From Heterobasidion occidentale (lineage: Eukaryota; Basidiomycota; Agaricomycetes; Russulales; Bondarzewiaceae), in the NCBI GenBank assembly GCA_039111635.1, contig JBCAQO010000001.1, positions 620,001-684,000 on the forward strand: 64,000 nucleotides of DNA, in the 5' to 3' direction. The position numbers and the translations under genes were made by a program. Below are positions 49,061 through 60,902 of the stretch, piece by piece. Each line of letters opens with the position of its first letter. Position 1 is the first letter of the stretch. Below the pieces are notes generated by a model that did not search any database, had not been told where the DNA came from, and saw only the letters and a list, made by a program, of their open reading frames with translations.

Positions 49061-50938
49061 TCAACTAAAAAATACCGAGATCGAAACGGCTGCTCCAAGT
49101 CGGTCTAGATGTTCAGCTTGACCTCGAGCCAGGTGAAGTTCAAGGCGCTGTAAAGGAACCCCGATCCTTTTGCGCCGCTCGAGGGCGTGTATCAGCTCAT
49201 CCGCAGGTATCACCCGTCTACCTGCGCTCCCGGTGTCGAGCGACAGCGCCCCGAGCTTCAAAATCCTCATCAGTTTGACGGACCGAAGTTTCGGGAAGAG
49301 GACAGGCGGGTCGGGCTCCCCGCCCTCCGACGCGGGCGTGCGGGCGAGCATTGCGCAGAACAGCCGGCACGCGTCGGCTGTGCACGCGATGTCCTCCAGG
49401 AGCCGGCCCTCTGCAAGCGACTCGAAGGCCTCGCGGTAGTCCTCCGGCGCGGGCGCGCGGAACGCGAGGGACAGCGTGGACAGCGTGTGAATGGGGAGTG
49501 CGTGCAGGACCGAGGCGAGGGCCCTTGGGCCGTCGAGGCTGAGCGGCGAGGGGTACAGGCAGTACTCCAGGCGCACGTAGAACGAGGGCGCTCTGGGGGA
49601 CGGCGGCGACGTGTTCTGCAACGGTCCGGCGGGGTCGATGGGGTCAGACGTCGCCCACCCGTTGATCTCAATGTACGGGTCTGGGTCTTCTGACGCATTG
49701 TTGACGTCCATGTGGAGGGTGCGCAGCGGCACTGCGTCGCCCGTCTTGCCGCTATGGGCCTCGAGGAAGGGAACAAGCACGTCGGTGATACCCTCGTCCT
49801 CGTAGTGGAGATTATAGCTGGCGAGGTGGATGGTCGACGTTTTGGGGACTCGTATGTGTTTGAGAACGTAGCCCACGTCGGTCCATTCGCCTTTCAGCGT
49901 GAGATTCGACAGGTGCGGGAGTTCGACAATCGGCTGTTTCGTTCGCCCTTCAGGGAAGCATTCCTCCATAGCTAGATATTCTAGACGATGCATATTCGCC
50001 AGCAGATCGAAAAATGCTTTCTCTGGAGGGATCAAGGGTCTCGTTCCCTCGCTGGAGAGGTGCGATTCCGTGAGCGTGATCTCCAAATGGGACAGGTCGC
50101 GCAGAAATGGCAAGGACAAAGGAACGTTGAATCCGCGGAAAATGGCTGTGCGAAGGCGGGGAGCATGAGAGTCGAACAGATTTTCAGGGAGGTCTATACA
50201 TCCGAACTCGTTGTGATCAAACTGAACCTTTTCCAACAATGGCGCAGGGTCCGCAAGTGCATAGGCGTGAGCAACGCAGGAACCCATGTCTGCTAAATAG
50301 AGTTCCTTCGTCCGCTCCAGATGGGACCACATAAATTCAGAGTCGCCTTCGTCTATCTGTTCCATATATGCGTGATGGAGTACCAAAGGCAGTAGCTTTG
50401 CTCGTTGTGCCATCTCAAGATACCATTCATAGGTGATATCGAAGCTGATGTACGTCCAAAGCATCGGATTATCCAGAGCGACCTGTCGCCATCGACTGCA
50501 GACATGAGTCACCTTGATCCATCCTAGTTTGATTGGTGCCCGACGTCTAGGTCTCTCCCATGCCGCCAAATAGGAGAAGATGTGTGCCAAAAGCTCGGGA
50601 GGAAGACGTGCCGCTGAAGGCAATCTGTTTCGCCGTGTGCGAACGGAGGCCAATACCGACAGCAACGCAACAATCTCTTCGTCTACTTGCTCGAAGCAAT
50701 TAGTGATAGTGCTTCCAGGGCCAGAGGATGACAGGAGAGTGTCCAGCGCACTTAGGCGTGCGTTCGCCGCCTGGTTCCAATAATCCAGCGCACTGTAGGT
50801 CGCGGCATGAGTTGCGTTTAAAGTCTGTTCAAAAATGGTGAAATCCCTCACTTCGATATCAACATATTGTAACTGAATCTTTACTGCAGCCTGCAGAGAT
50901 GGTGTGGTGGTGACGTGGGGTGAATGGTGATGTTCCAC
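49061..50938 (-). CDS. F-box protein, agaricomycete type
   Basis: Single-exon ORF of 625 aa. After a coiled segment (VDEEIVALLSVLASVRTRRN) comes the F-box core RLPPELLAHIFSYLAAW, then WIKVTHVCSRWRQVALDNP, matching the LPPE-hIF plus C-x-x-W-R pattern of basidiomycete F-box proteins. The remaining ~450 residues carry irregular leucine-rich stretches (LPHLSNLTLKGEW and FLRDLSHLEITLTES) that probably fold as degenerate LRRs for substrate capture by an SCF ubiquitin ligase. Such genes form large, fast-evolving families in mushrooms (family knowledge). The target is unknown. Start MEHHHSPHV is the first ATG; no intron needed. Confidence 0.9.
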   Translation of the reverse strand: MEHHHSPHVTTTPSLQAAVKIQLQYVDIEVRDFTIFEQTLNATHAATYSALDYWNQAANARLSALDTLLSSSGPGSTITNCFEQVDEEIVALLSVLASVRTRRNRLPSAARLPPELLAHIFSYLAAWERPRRRAPIKLGWIKVTHVCSRWRQVALDNPMLWTYISFDITYEWYLEMAQRAKLLPLVLHHAYMEQIDEGDSEFMWSHLERTKELYLADMGSCVAHAYALADPAPLLEKVQFDHNEFGCIDLPENLFDSHAPRLRTAIFRGFNVPLSLPFLRDLSHLEITLTESHLSSEGTRPLIPPEKAFFDLLANMHRLEYLAMEECFPEGRTKQPIVELPHLSNLTLKGEWTDVGYVLKHIRVPKTSTIHLASYNLHYEDEGITDVLVPFLEAHSGKTGDAVPLRTLHMDVNNASEDPDPYIEINGWATSDPIDPAGPLQNTSPPSPRAPSFYVRLEYCLYPSPLSLDGPRALASVLHALPIHTLSTLSLAFRAPAPEDYREAFESLAEGRLLEDIACTADACRLFCAMLARTPASEGGEPDPPVLFPKLRSVKLMRILKLGALSLDTGSAGRRVIPADELIHALERRKRIGVPLQRLELHLARGQAEHLDRLGAAVSISVFFS

Positions 50939-51167
50939 AGTTAAGTGATATGCGGTAGAAATGCGAGAAATCTTAGAAAAGCCCTCATATGGTAATATTA
51001 GTACAGTAAGTAGAAATACAAGTGCTTGTCTTCTGTGATCACTGTCTGTTCGTAAAGAATACAGAAAGCAACAGCGAAGGAAAGATGGAGATCATGAGAA
51101 GCCCGCTCGAATCTCACCACGCTACTTCAACACTGAAGGAACACGCCCGTGATAACCATGCAAATTT

Positions 51168-53616
51168 TCAGAAATAAGAAAATGACGAGGACCGGTGAAA
51201 TCGTGGTTTGGAATTATGTGCACCATCTTCTGCCGACTGTGACGCATATGTCGTCGTTACGTTTGCAGGCCCAGAACGCTCCCACTGCAGACACAGCGAG
51301 TGAATGTTGGGATGACTTGAGCTTGAGCGGATTGTTGGCGTGGGCGCGGGTACCATCGCCGACATGTTGAGAGAGGTGAGGCGGACGTGGCGATGGGTGT
51401 GGAACGAAGATCGCCTTCCGGATCTAATCGCATTGTGCTGTCGACCGACGGGAATCCGGTCTCGCCTCGGAGAACCAGATGATCTCGAAATTGAAAGCGA
51501 TGGCTCATCGTCATCCAGATCCGAATCCGAATCCATAGGACGGCCTTTGAAACTTCGATTTGATGTGTATGGGGCGATCTCGTCACCGATATCTTGCTCG
51601 CTGTCTGAAATACTGTCATCCGTAGATGGGTCGTTGATGCTCGCGGATGCCTTCTCTACTCCATCGCCTCGCACCACTCTCGCCATGACGTTGTCGATCT
51701 CGTGCGTCAACTCTGTCTGAGCGGCAATGTCGAGGACTTGCGGTGATTGGACTTGTAGAAGAGGTAGCACATTGTGCACGAAATTGTGACAAGAGAGAAA
51801 CGCTTCATGCGAGGCATCAAGGAAGGGGAAGGCTTGGAAAACATGGGTCTAGGGAATGATTCAATTTGGTCAAGCGCCTTTCATAAGTGTGATGAACGAA
51901 ACTCACTGCGTCCTCGTAGAGCTCATGCCTTACCTCTACGCCTGCGAGGGATGCCTTGTGGGCCAAGAGGGTAACCTCGTCCCGTAAAACCTCCGCTTCG
52001 CCAGATTGGATGAGCATGGGCGGCAATCCACTAAAATCGCCAAACAATGGGCTTGCATATGGATGTGTCAAATATCTTTCCATATCCGGACCCAGATAAC
52101 AAGCAATGGGATCCAGGGCATCTCCAGGAGTGGGCAAAGGAACGATATCATACTGTGCGTTACTATCCCACGAATCACAGCTCATTGTCAGGTCTGAGCG
52201 TTGTATAAGTCAGTATATGCTAATCGATATTCATAACATAGATACTGACCGACCCAAGGTGACATGAGTATAGCACCGGCAGGCAAAGGATAGCAATTGT
52301 CTCGAAGATACATGAGTAGGGCAAGAGAAAGACCGCCGCCAGCGCTGTCGCCAGCTATTAGGATATTCTCTGGGGGAATGTGAAGGTCATCAATGAGTCT
52401 GAAATACGTGGCGACCGCATCGTGTAAAGGCCCGGGGAATCGTGTTTCAGGAGCCAGCCGATAGTCGATTGCTGCAAAGATATTGTTAGTTTTTGAACGG
52501 AACTGGAAAGTATAATGAGATGTACCGAATACGCGCGCATCAGCAAATTTGGACAGTTGTATAGTGATCCCTCTATGGGTAGAAGGACTGAAGAGATAGT
52601 ATGCGCCTTTGAGAGCATCGCAAAACTTTAGCTACCGCGCATTATTGTGTAATTGAGCAACGACAACGGACCTCCATGCAGGTATAGAATCACTCTTTCT
52701 TTTCGCTCCTTGTAGGGCGTGGTAGGTGGGTGAGAGCCTGGCGTAGTCCGCGAAACCTTCCATTCCGCTTGTAAACGTCTCCACAACGTCTTACTGACCA
52801 CCCATTCGCCTGAGAGCTCACGCGACCCATTTTCTTGGGCATCATATTGTGTCAAAATGCCACGAAGACCGCGTTTCTTGACAGAGAAAGTGACAGGAGT
52901 CACCAGCGCATCTGGTGGTAAAGGAACCAGTTTGCTAAGAGCGATAAACATACGAATTGTAGCCTGTAAACAAACAGCGACGAGGCACAGTGAGATGCCA
53001 ATACAATTCAGGTTGAGAAATCACATACAATGTCAACGAGATCAGAATGCCGCCCTGCGTCACGCATGAGGCTTGTGAATATCGTCATCTGTATGCCCCA
53101 CGATTTCTTTCGCGGGCCCCAAATATGATGAGACAGCACGTCTCCTGCCATCTCGGTCACTACATTATAAGAGATATTAACACATGGCAGTGAGGGACCG
53201 TCAACGAAAAAAAGGTAGCTTGCTCTAAACAAGAGCGTCGCAACGAGATGGGAAGCTGGCAAAGGCCAGAAGGATGAGTGAATATGCGCGTGAATAAGCG
53301 CATATAGACACAGCGCCAACATATGCAAGATCCGAAACGCCCATCTTGACTCACCTTTCAAGGCAACAACCGCACCAAGCTTACACGCATCCCAGATACC
53401 AATTCCATGACCTTGCCGTTGCTGTAGCAAAGGGTCTACGCGCGAAGACGGAGGAGCGACACCAGGCTTCTCGTAGTGCTGCAGCCAGGCTGATAAAGAT
53501 AAACGACGTTTGCGTACACCAGAGCCTAAAACAACGGCCTGAGCAGGTGCAATTTGTAGAACTGGAGCAGATTCGACACGAGAGAAGGGCCAAGGCAGCA
53601 TATTTTTTGTTTCCAA
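51168..53616 (-). CDS. HSL-type alpha/beta-hydrolase (esterase/lipase) with a disordered tail
   Basis: Seven exons: 53616-53355, 53159-53029, 52963-52672, 52606-52526, 52471-52250, 52193-51907, 51848-51168; about 651 aa, phases consistent. Catalytic landmarks: oxyanion motif YLHGGAYYLFSPSTHR (formed only after splicing exons 3-4), AIDYRLAPE, nucleophile elbow GDSAGGGLSLAL, an acid in EAEVLRDEV and histidine in THVFQAFPF. These define the hormone-sensitive-lipase family. The last ~190 residues are Ser/Asp-rich and disordered. A hydrophobic N-terminal anchor is not seen in this frame, but a different-frame ORF at 53647 starts MKFLYDHVLDLGNKKY, so the true start may lie there with one more indel. 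Substrate unknown. Confidence 0.85.
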
Positions 53617-54013
53617 GGTCTAGAACGTGGTCGTAAAGGAATTTCAAGCAAGCCTAGGCGTGTAGAAGAGTGAAGTGATAGGCTGTGCGGGGAGAGCGTG
53701 GGGTCGATTAAGATATAGATGACCGGGAGAGGCCATAGATCGGAGTAAGGTAGAGGAGAGGAGGGGACGAGAGAGAACTAAAAGGACGTGGTTCTGGGGT
53801 AAAAGCTTCTCAACAGATCTCAAATCTCACATATCACGAGCCGAGAGCGTGACCTCGTGATGTCACTCGGCTGTGCGGCCCTCCAATTGCGTCTCTCTGC
53901 CCATCCCCCCTGAAGGACCCCTTTCTGTGTGCACTGAAACGGTACATAAACATGCTGAGATTGTCCGTACATATCACAAGGATGTGGCTCTCGACCTCGT
54001 GTACAGATCTCGC
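53617..54013. other. Intergenic: esterase promoter and MAP2 3' flank
   Basis: Both neighbours are on the minus strand. No gene seen. Confidence 0.4.
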
Positions 54014-55909
<1,896 letters not shown>

Positions 55910-56602
55910 CTGAGAGGTATGCGAGTGGGAAGTCAAGTTTCGAGCATTACATATCGGTCTGCCTTTTCTGGTACACTAATTACTCACCGCGAGCATGGCC
56001 CCGGCACTGCCCCGGCCAATTCTATTGAACGAGGCTGCTTCTGAGGGACCAACTTGAAGCTAAACTACTAGCCTGTGAGAGAACGAACCTCTTATTCAGA
56101 AGAATCGTGATGTTAGTTAGGTGACGCGAGAGTCGTGTCGATAATAGGCAAGTGAAGGATTAGCTTCACTCGATCTAGACCCTGCATACTTCCTATGTGG
56201 ACTTCAACCGAATTCGACGCCGCCACTGACAATACTGACCTCTAATTCAGATGCTTGGCTTTCATGACAAGCCCGGCCTTTCATCGCGTACAGTCAGCCC
56301 GGCGAAGCTGATGCTCTGTGATTCATATCGATTGCAGGATATTCAACTACTACAAAAACAAAGTTCGACTTGAAGGGTATTGTCTGTATTGTGCAAGGAT
56401 AGCAGCGGACTGTGAAAGAAAAATACAGACGCGTGGAATGATGGGTATACATGATGAAGAACAGGTGATCAATCGGAAACTAGTCATCGGCACTCCCATT
56501 GATTGTATGCTCTAGCGATGTACCACATCGGCAATACCTTGGGACCCACCCTGATAGCCTTTTGCAGCCGATCTAGCGATCATCGATGAAGACAGTCAGC
56601 AT
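55910..56602. other. Intergenic: MAP2 promoter and unknown-gene 3' flank
   Basis: AT-richer than the surroundings; only short ORFs. No gene seen. Confidence 0.35.
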
Positions 56603-57226
56603 TTATGTCCACGCCACCGAAGACAACGGCAACAAACGTATATGTTCTTCTCTAGGCATCTGTTTGCATTCGATGCATCTCCTGATGCAATAATTGTCGA
56701 GCATGCACAGGACGAAAGGTGTCCCAGGCCCATTCGCCACGCGCTGCAAATGTACTGGTAGGCCGCTGTCTACAGTGAGACAGTCCACGAGCAGTTTTTC
56801 GGCTTCGTAACTGGACGATCCAAACCTGGTAATAACCTGCATGTTTGGATCGCGCGACTGAACAAAGGAGACGATCTGTTCAAGTGTAATGGGGAGACCG
56901 TATTGCAGACATGGCGTCGATGGCATTCCATCCCTGGGTAAAAGTATGCGAGGAAGCTGGGACATAGGCGGAACCTTCGCCAGGTCTTCCTCCGTCTATA
57001 AGCATTATGGTGATGGCGATTAGTCGCAACAGTCGATGAGCGGAGAGATACTGACGACTATGGGATTTGCGCTACTCCACCGAGGGTGAAGCTCTTTCGG
57101 CACGTCTCTGAATGCGTGTACGATAGATTCCGGTAGAGAAACAGATGGTGTAGTAGATGTTCTTCGACTGTCCTCATCAGGAAACACTGGAGTGATAGTA
57201 ATGTCGGGAATGGAGAGGGTTGCCAT
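56603..57226 (-). CDS. Hypothetical protein, two exons
   Basis: Exons 57226-57056 and 56995-56603 join in phase 0 (GTCAGT donor, TTATAG acceptor) to give 187 aa: MATLSIPDITITPVFPDED, then ELHPRWSSANPIV joined to TEEDLAKVPPMSQLPR, ending LLPLSSVAWT. No domain recognised. An upstream ORF in another frame (57527 downward) begins with a secretion-like leader MLLPSLFCTLALALTTHG. A longer secreted precursor via a further intron is possible but I cannot find a convincing junction. It sits at the edge of the transposon-rich zone, so it may be a young or lineage-specific gene. Confidence 0.45.
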
Positions 57227-57552
57227 GCCGGTGACAGATATCCAAGTTATGACACCTGAGTAAGAGAGCGGACAAGTTGCCAGTGTGCTCAGACTTTGTG
57301 GCCTCAAGGTTCAACATGTGCCACTGTTTAGCAAAGTTGAAGAAATTCGCCGGAGCTTTGCCACCGCTGTTCCTGAAGATCGTCTGGGAATCGGTACTGC
57401 ATGCAGAGCATGGATGCCCCGTGGGGATCGCGCCCATCAAGGGCATAATCATTGAGGGAGCATGGTGATGACATCCATGAGTTGTGAGCGCGAGCGCAAG
57501 AGTGCAGAAGAGGGAAGGGAGCAGCACGATCGAAGAGGACCCCGGCGTATGC
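57227..57552. other. Flank of the outer transposon, possible leader exon on the minus strand
   Basis: Holds the minus-strand ORF starting at 57527 with a hydrophobic leader followed by CHHHAPSMIMP. The coding status is uncertain. Confidence 0.3.
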
Positions 57553-57554
57553 TA

Positions 57555-57578
57555 CTATCGTTGCACCGGAGTTGCAAA
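57555..57578 (+). repeat. Left terminal inverted repeat of the outer element
   Basis: 24 bases, exactly complementary to 59663-59686. Confidence 0.85.
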
Positions 57579-58423
57579 TGGTATGAGAGGTTCAAAATCG
57601 AGCTCCTCGCAGCAACTTTTGATGGCACCTCTTAAAAAAATTCATGGTTGTTTATTCAAGCACTCTTCAAGCATCAGAGTTTTTTCGAGAACAGAAATTG
57701 GGTGCAGCAGTGAGGAGGCAATGAATAATGGTTTTTAGGGCAGAAGTATCTGAGAGATGCTCAAGATCTCTCAGATCCTAGAGCTCAATTACAAAACTAA
57801 AAAAATTGAATATGAAGAGGTATCACTGAAAGTATTCCGGTTATTTTTTCTGACTTTGAGGGCTCCACCGCTCTTCACCAAATTTCTTTCGACGGACAGT
57901 GCCCGATGGCAGGCAGAGTGACAGGGAGTCTCGGGCCGTGTGATGCTTGGTCATTTCTTGAATCTCCGCATGGTAGGTCGTTCCGCAGTGCGCGCCGTCG
58001 GAGTTCGAGTTTAAACGTGACAATGTGTGATCCGATCATCGGGAACGGCTGAACGGTGAGAGGTTGGTCTATTAGACTAGTGGACAATGGACTTTGGCAC
58101 TAGTAGCCAATGAACTTGTGTGCTTATAGACCTCGCTAAGTTGTAGACTTTGGGACTTTGGGATGTGGGAAGGGCCGGAGCTGGCCGGCTTCTCCGGCGC
58201 ACTAAGCATGATCAAACAGACCACCGGACCGCATAGATCCGTCGCCATTGCCGTAGCAGACAGCGACAACGAACTGATGTCGCTATCAAGTCTCTCTCGT
58301 ATTCTCGTCGACCACCCAAACATCACTCAACGGCTGAGAATCGCGTCGTTCTTACAGCTATTCTGACTTGTCGATCACCTCAAAGAGTACTTGTCATGGC
58401 ACTTATCGCCCGATGCTGAGGGG

Positions 58424-59147
58424 CATCAGCAAACTGGAAAGTGTCTGTACCACCTAGACAGACACTCCTAGGCCCCCAGATGCCTCTAGCAAGTCCCCGA
58501 TTAGACAGACACACCAGTGTCTGGACAGATATGTCTGGATGCACCATATATGGAAATGATTAGATAATTGTCGTCAATAGGACGACTGCAAAAATCAAAC
58601 TTCACTGTGCAGGAATTGAACCCAGAACCTCTTGAATCATTCACCGGCTGTAAGCAATGTTAAGACCACAATTATCCACTCCACTATATGACCATGATAC
58701 TCCTCAACAACATTTTTGCCTACAACAGCTTTTTGAGACTTGAAAGAATTTTGGGATGCCTGAACTCAGTGAGGTGACATCTATTTTCGCATTTTTAGCA
58801 TCTATTCATGGAAGAATGATGGCATATGATACATCATTTGAGAGCTATGATACAGGAAAGTATCTCAATACCACTAGCAAGCTGATATTCAACAGATAGC
58901 ACCAATGACAGTCTGGTACATTACTGGGAATTTTCTTCTCAGCTCTTGTATTGAAAATTTTGAAGCAGCACTGACATTACAAACAATGCCTTCCAAAAAT
59001 GTCCTCCTAGTCAGCTTATTGATAGAGCACCTATCTGTCTAGATCTGGGCATACACAGACATCTAGCCAGATGTCCCTAGATGACCTAAGCCGCTGGGAG
59101 TATCTGGGGCTCTGGGACTGGCTGGGACTGGTTACAGGTTTGCTGAT
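58424..59147. mobile_element. Innermost inverted-repeat unit
   Basis: CATCAGCAAAC at 58424 pairs with GTTTGCTGATG at 59137-59147. Just inside both ends are related, imperfectly inverted GACAGACA/CTAGACAG-type segments. About 0.72 kb, AT-rich centre, no ORF. The short repeat makes the boundaries tentative. Confidence 0.4.
58602..58692 (-). ncRNA. tRNA-like segment with Pol III A- and B-box matches (SINE head or tRNA pseudogene)
   Basis: Read on the minus strand, TAGTGGAGTGG matches an A box and GGTTCAATTCC matches a B box, about 50 bases apart, as in tRNA genes. The acceptor and T stems do not pair well and the presumed ends are not complementary, so it is not an intact tRNA. Pol III box spacing inside a repeat suggests a tRNA-derived SINE or pseudogene. 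Confidence 0.4.
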
Positions 59148-59662
59148 GACAGACAAATCTGCGAGCGCATTCTTGCACAGATGACAGCGGCCATGATAGA
59201 ACATAGTGTCGAAAAGATACAGGCATTCTGAGCTACTGGTGAATGGGATGTACAGTCCATAAGTCCACTTTCATGAAACAGCCAACCCCTGGACGGAGCA
59301 ATGCCGCCGGAGGAGCGACACCCGCCGGACGCGATGGCCCAGAAGGCATGAGATAAGCAGCTCGTGTTTTTGTCTACGTGTCCATAAGTCTCAAGTTCAT
59401 TGGTCTACAAGTCCGTTGGCTACTAGTCTAATAGACCAACCTCTCGCCGGTCAGCCATTCTGCGATCATCGGCAAGATTTGCAACTCCCAAGCTTTGCTC
59501 GTTTTCGGACACCCCTTCTCAACCATATCACAATAATTCTTTGAGTCTTCTCAAAAATCTGAAAAAATAACGGGACACATTTTAAGAAGCTTCCGCAGGC
59601 ACCATAAAAATTTGGAGCGAGAGAGAGCCAAATTCAAGATGCTACAAAGAAATTTTTTTTCT

Positions 59663-59686
59663 TTTGCAACTCCGGTGCAACGATAG
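59663..59686 (-). repeat. Right terminal inverted repeat of the outer element
   Basis: 24 bases, exactly complementary to 57555-57578; TA follows directly. Confidence 0.85.
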
Positions 59687-59688
59687 TA

Positions 59689-60052
59689 TAAGAGGTCCGA
59701 TCTAAAATCACTAAATTTTGGCCTTTCCGTGGGGGCGATTTTGGGCCCAATCCGTGGAGATTAGGATCGGGGTTGCCCTTTTGACTCTGATTCCGTACGC
59801 ACTATTGATCAAACCTCCGCTGACACTGTTTCCGTGGGCATAATTGGATCAAACCTCAAAAACGGCACTTTCCGTCAGAACTAATGTAGAAAAGGGTCAT
59901 TCAAGAGCACTATGTTCTGCATTTTACAAATGCAACCCACGCATCTTGAGCACAATATAAATATGAGAGGAATCTGGGCCTCAAAATGTTGAGACAGACA
60001 GCTTACATGCCTGATAGCTGTGAAAAAACATCAGGCAACATCAGGACTCAAA
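59689..60052. other. AT-rich spacer with short direct repeats between transposons
   Basis: GATCAAACCTC occurs twice (about 59,798 and 59,849) and TTTCCGTGGG-like words recur (about 59,725 and 59,831). Possibly the remains of another repeat. No gene. Confidence 0.4.
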
Positions 60053-60053
60053 C

Positions 60054-60888
60054 TGTTAGGTCGGAGACCTATCACGTGCCCCGATGCACGAAGGGGTCCC
60101 TAAGCTAAACCTCCACTGGTTCGTATAGTCATAGACTCCAATGGATGAAGACGATAGATCGTCTTTGGGCTCTTTCGAGGAACTCGGGGTCGCTGTCGGC
60201 TTTGTTCTCGAAGAGATTGAGAAGGTGATCTTCGAGGTCTTCTCGATGATGAGGAGGAACCGGATGATCTTCTCCTGTCCAACAGATGACACGAGGGGGT
60301 GTCCAACTGAGAACGCGGAAGGCAGCTAGTCCGGTATAGAAGCAGATGAGTAGAGGGAGGGGAGGGAAGGAGACGAGTCCAGCGCTTCGTCAGACCGTGC
60401 AAAGAGTTTCTCAGATCTGACAGAGATCACGAAGCGTGGGCTAGGAAGGTAGCCAGACGCCGGTTGCAGTGCAGAGAGATCGAGTGTATTACAGGTGACC
60501 GAGCTGAGCTTCTTAGACGCTCATCTCGGCTATTTACGTACAGAAGTGTCTAGGGCAGTATCAAGATCTGGTTCCGTGCGCTTCTCAGGTACCGAAGTCA
60601 ACGATCGAGATCCGTAAGCTAGAATGCCTCATCGACCTGCCATGTAACCAAATATTAGTAATCCGATCACTAATGTCTATCCACATCTTCGATCGATCAA
60701 ACCAGGAACGGGGGTCAGGAACCAATGTCTGTCCACATCAAGAATCAGGAACCAGAGGTCAGCGTTCATGCGTTAGCATGTAAATGGTAAGGAGTCATGG
60801 AAAGCTATCCGAGTCTGCAGCAAGTCCGAAGCACTTGACCAGCCCATCCCCTCACGTGCGAAGCACGTGTTAGGACGCGGTCCTAACA
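60054..60888 (-). repeat. 3' LTR of the chromovirus
   Basis: 835 bp bounded by TGTTAGG and CCTAACA (TG...CA ends with a 7-base inverted repeat). Directly preceded on the minus strand by a purine tract. The outer flank is CAAAC (60049-60053), the expected target-duplication copy; its partner is outside the window. Confidence 0.85.
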
Positions 60889-60902
60889 CTACCCCCTCTC
60901 TA
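60889..60902 (-). other. Polypurine tract (plus-strand priming site)
   Basis: On the minus strand the tract reads AGAGAGGGGGTAG and abuts the LTR's TG. The TAG inside it is also the stop codon of the last extra ORF. Confidence 0.8.

Larger units (their letters stand above)
58030..59472. mobile_element. Nested second element with long imperfect inverted repeats
   Basis: 58058-58081 and 59422-59445 are a perfect 24-base inverted pair (starting GAGAGGTTGGTCTATTAG). The similarity extends outward imperfectly to about 58030 and 59472 (both containing GATCATCGG-type sequence). Subterminal motifs such as TAGTAGCCAA followed by GAACTTG recur near both ends. No ORF of merit is present. Subterminal repeats plus TIRs suggest a hAT-like or related non-autonomous element (inference). 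The target duplication is not clear. Confidence 0.6.
57553..59688. mobile_element. Non-coding DNA transposon with 24-bp perfect TIRs and TA target duplication
   Basis: The inverted ends at 57555-57578 and 59663-59686 are perfect over 24 bases (they begin CTATCGTTGCACCGGAG). Both are flanked by TA (57553-57554 and 59687-59688), the target duplication of the Tc1/mariner class. The element is about 2.13 kb and I find no transposase ORF, so it is non-autonomous or decayed. Its interior contains further inverted-repeat elements, so its original size was smaller. Family assignment beyond 'TA-inserting, TIR' is inference. Confidence 0.75.

Noticed and set aside
58602..58692. Functional tRNA gene
   Set aside because: A and B boxes fit but acceptor and T stems do not pair; called tRNA-like only.
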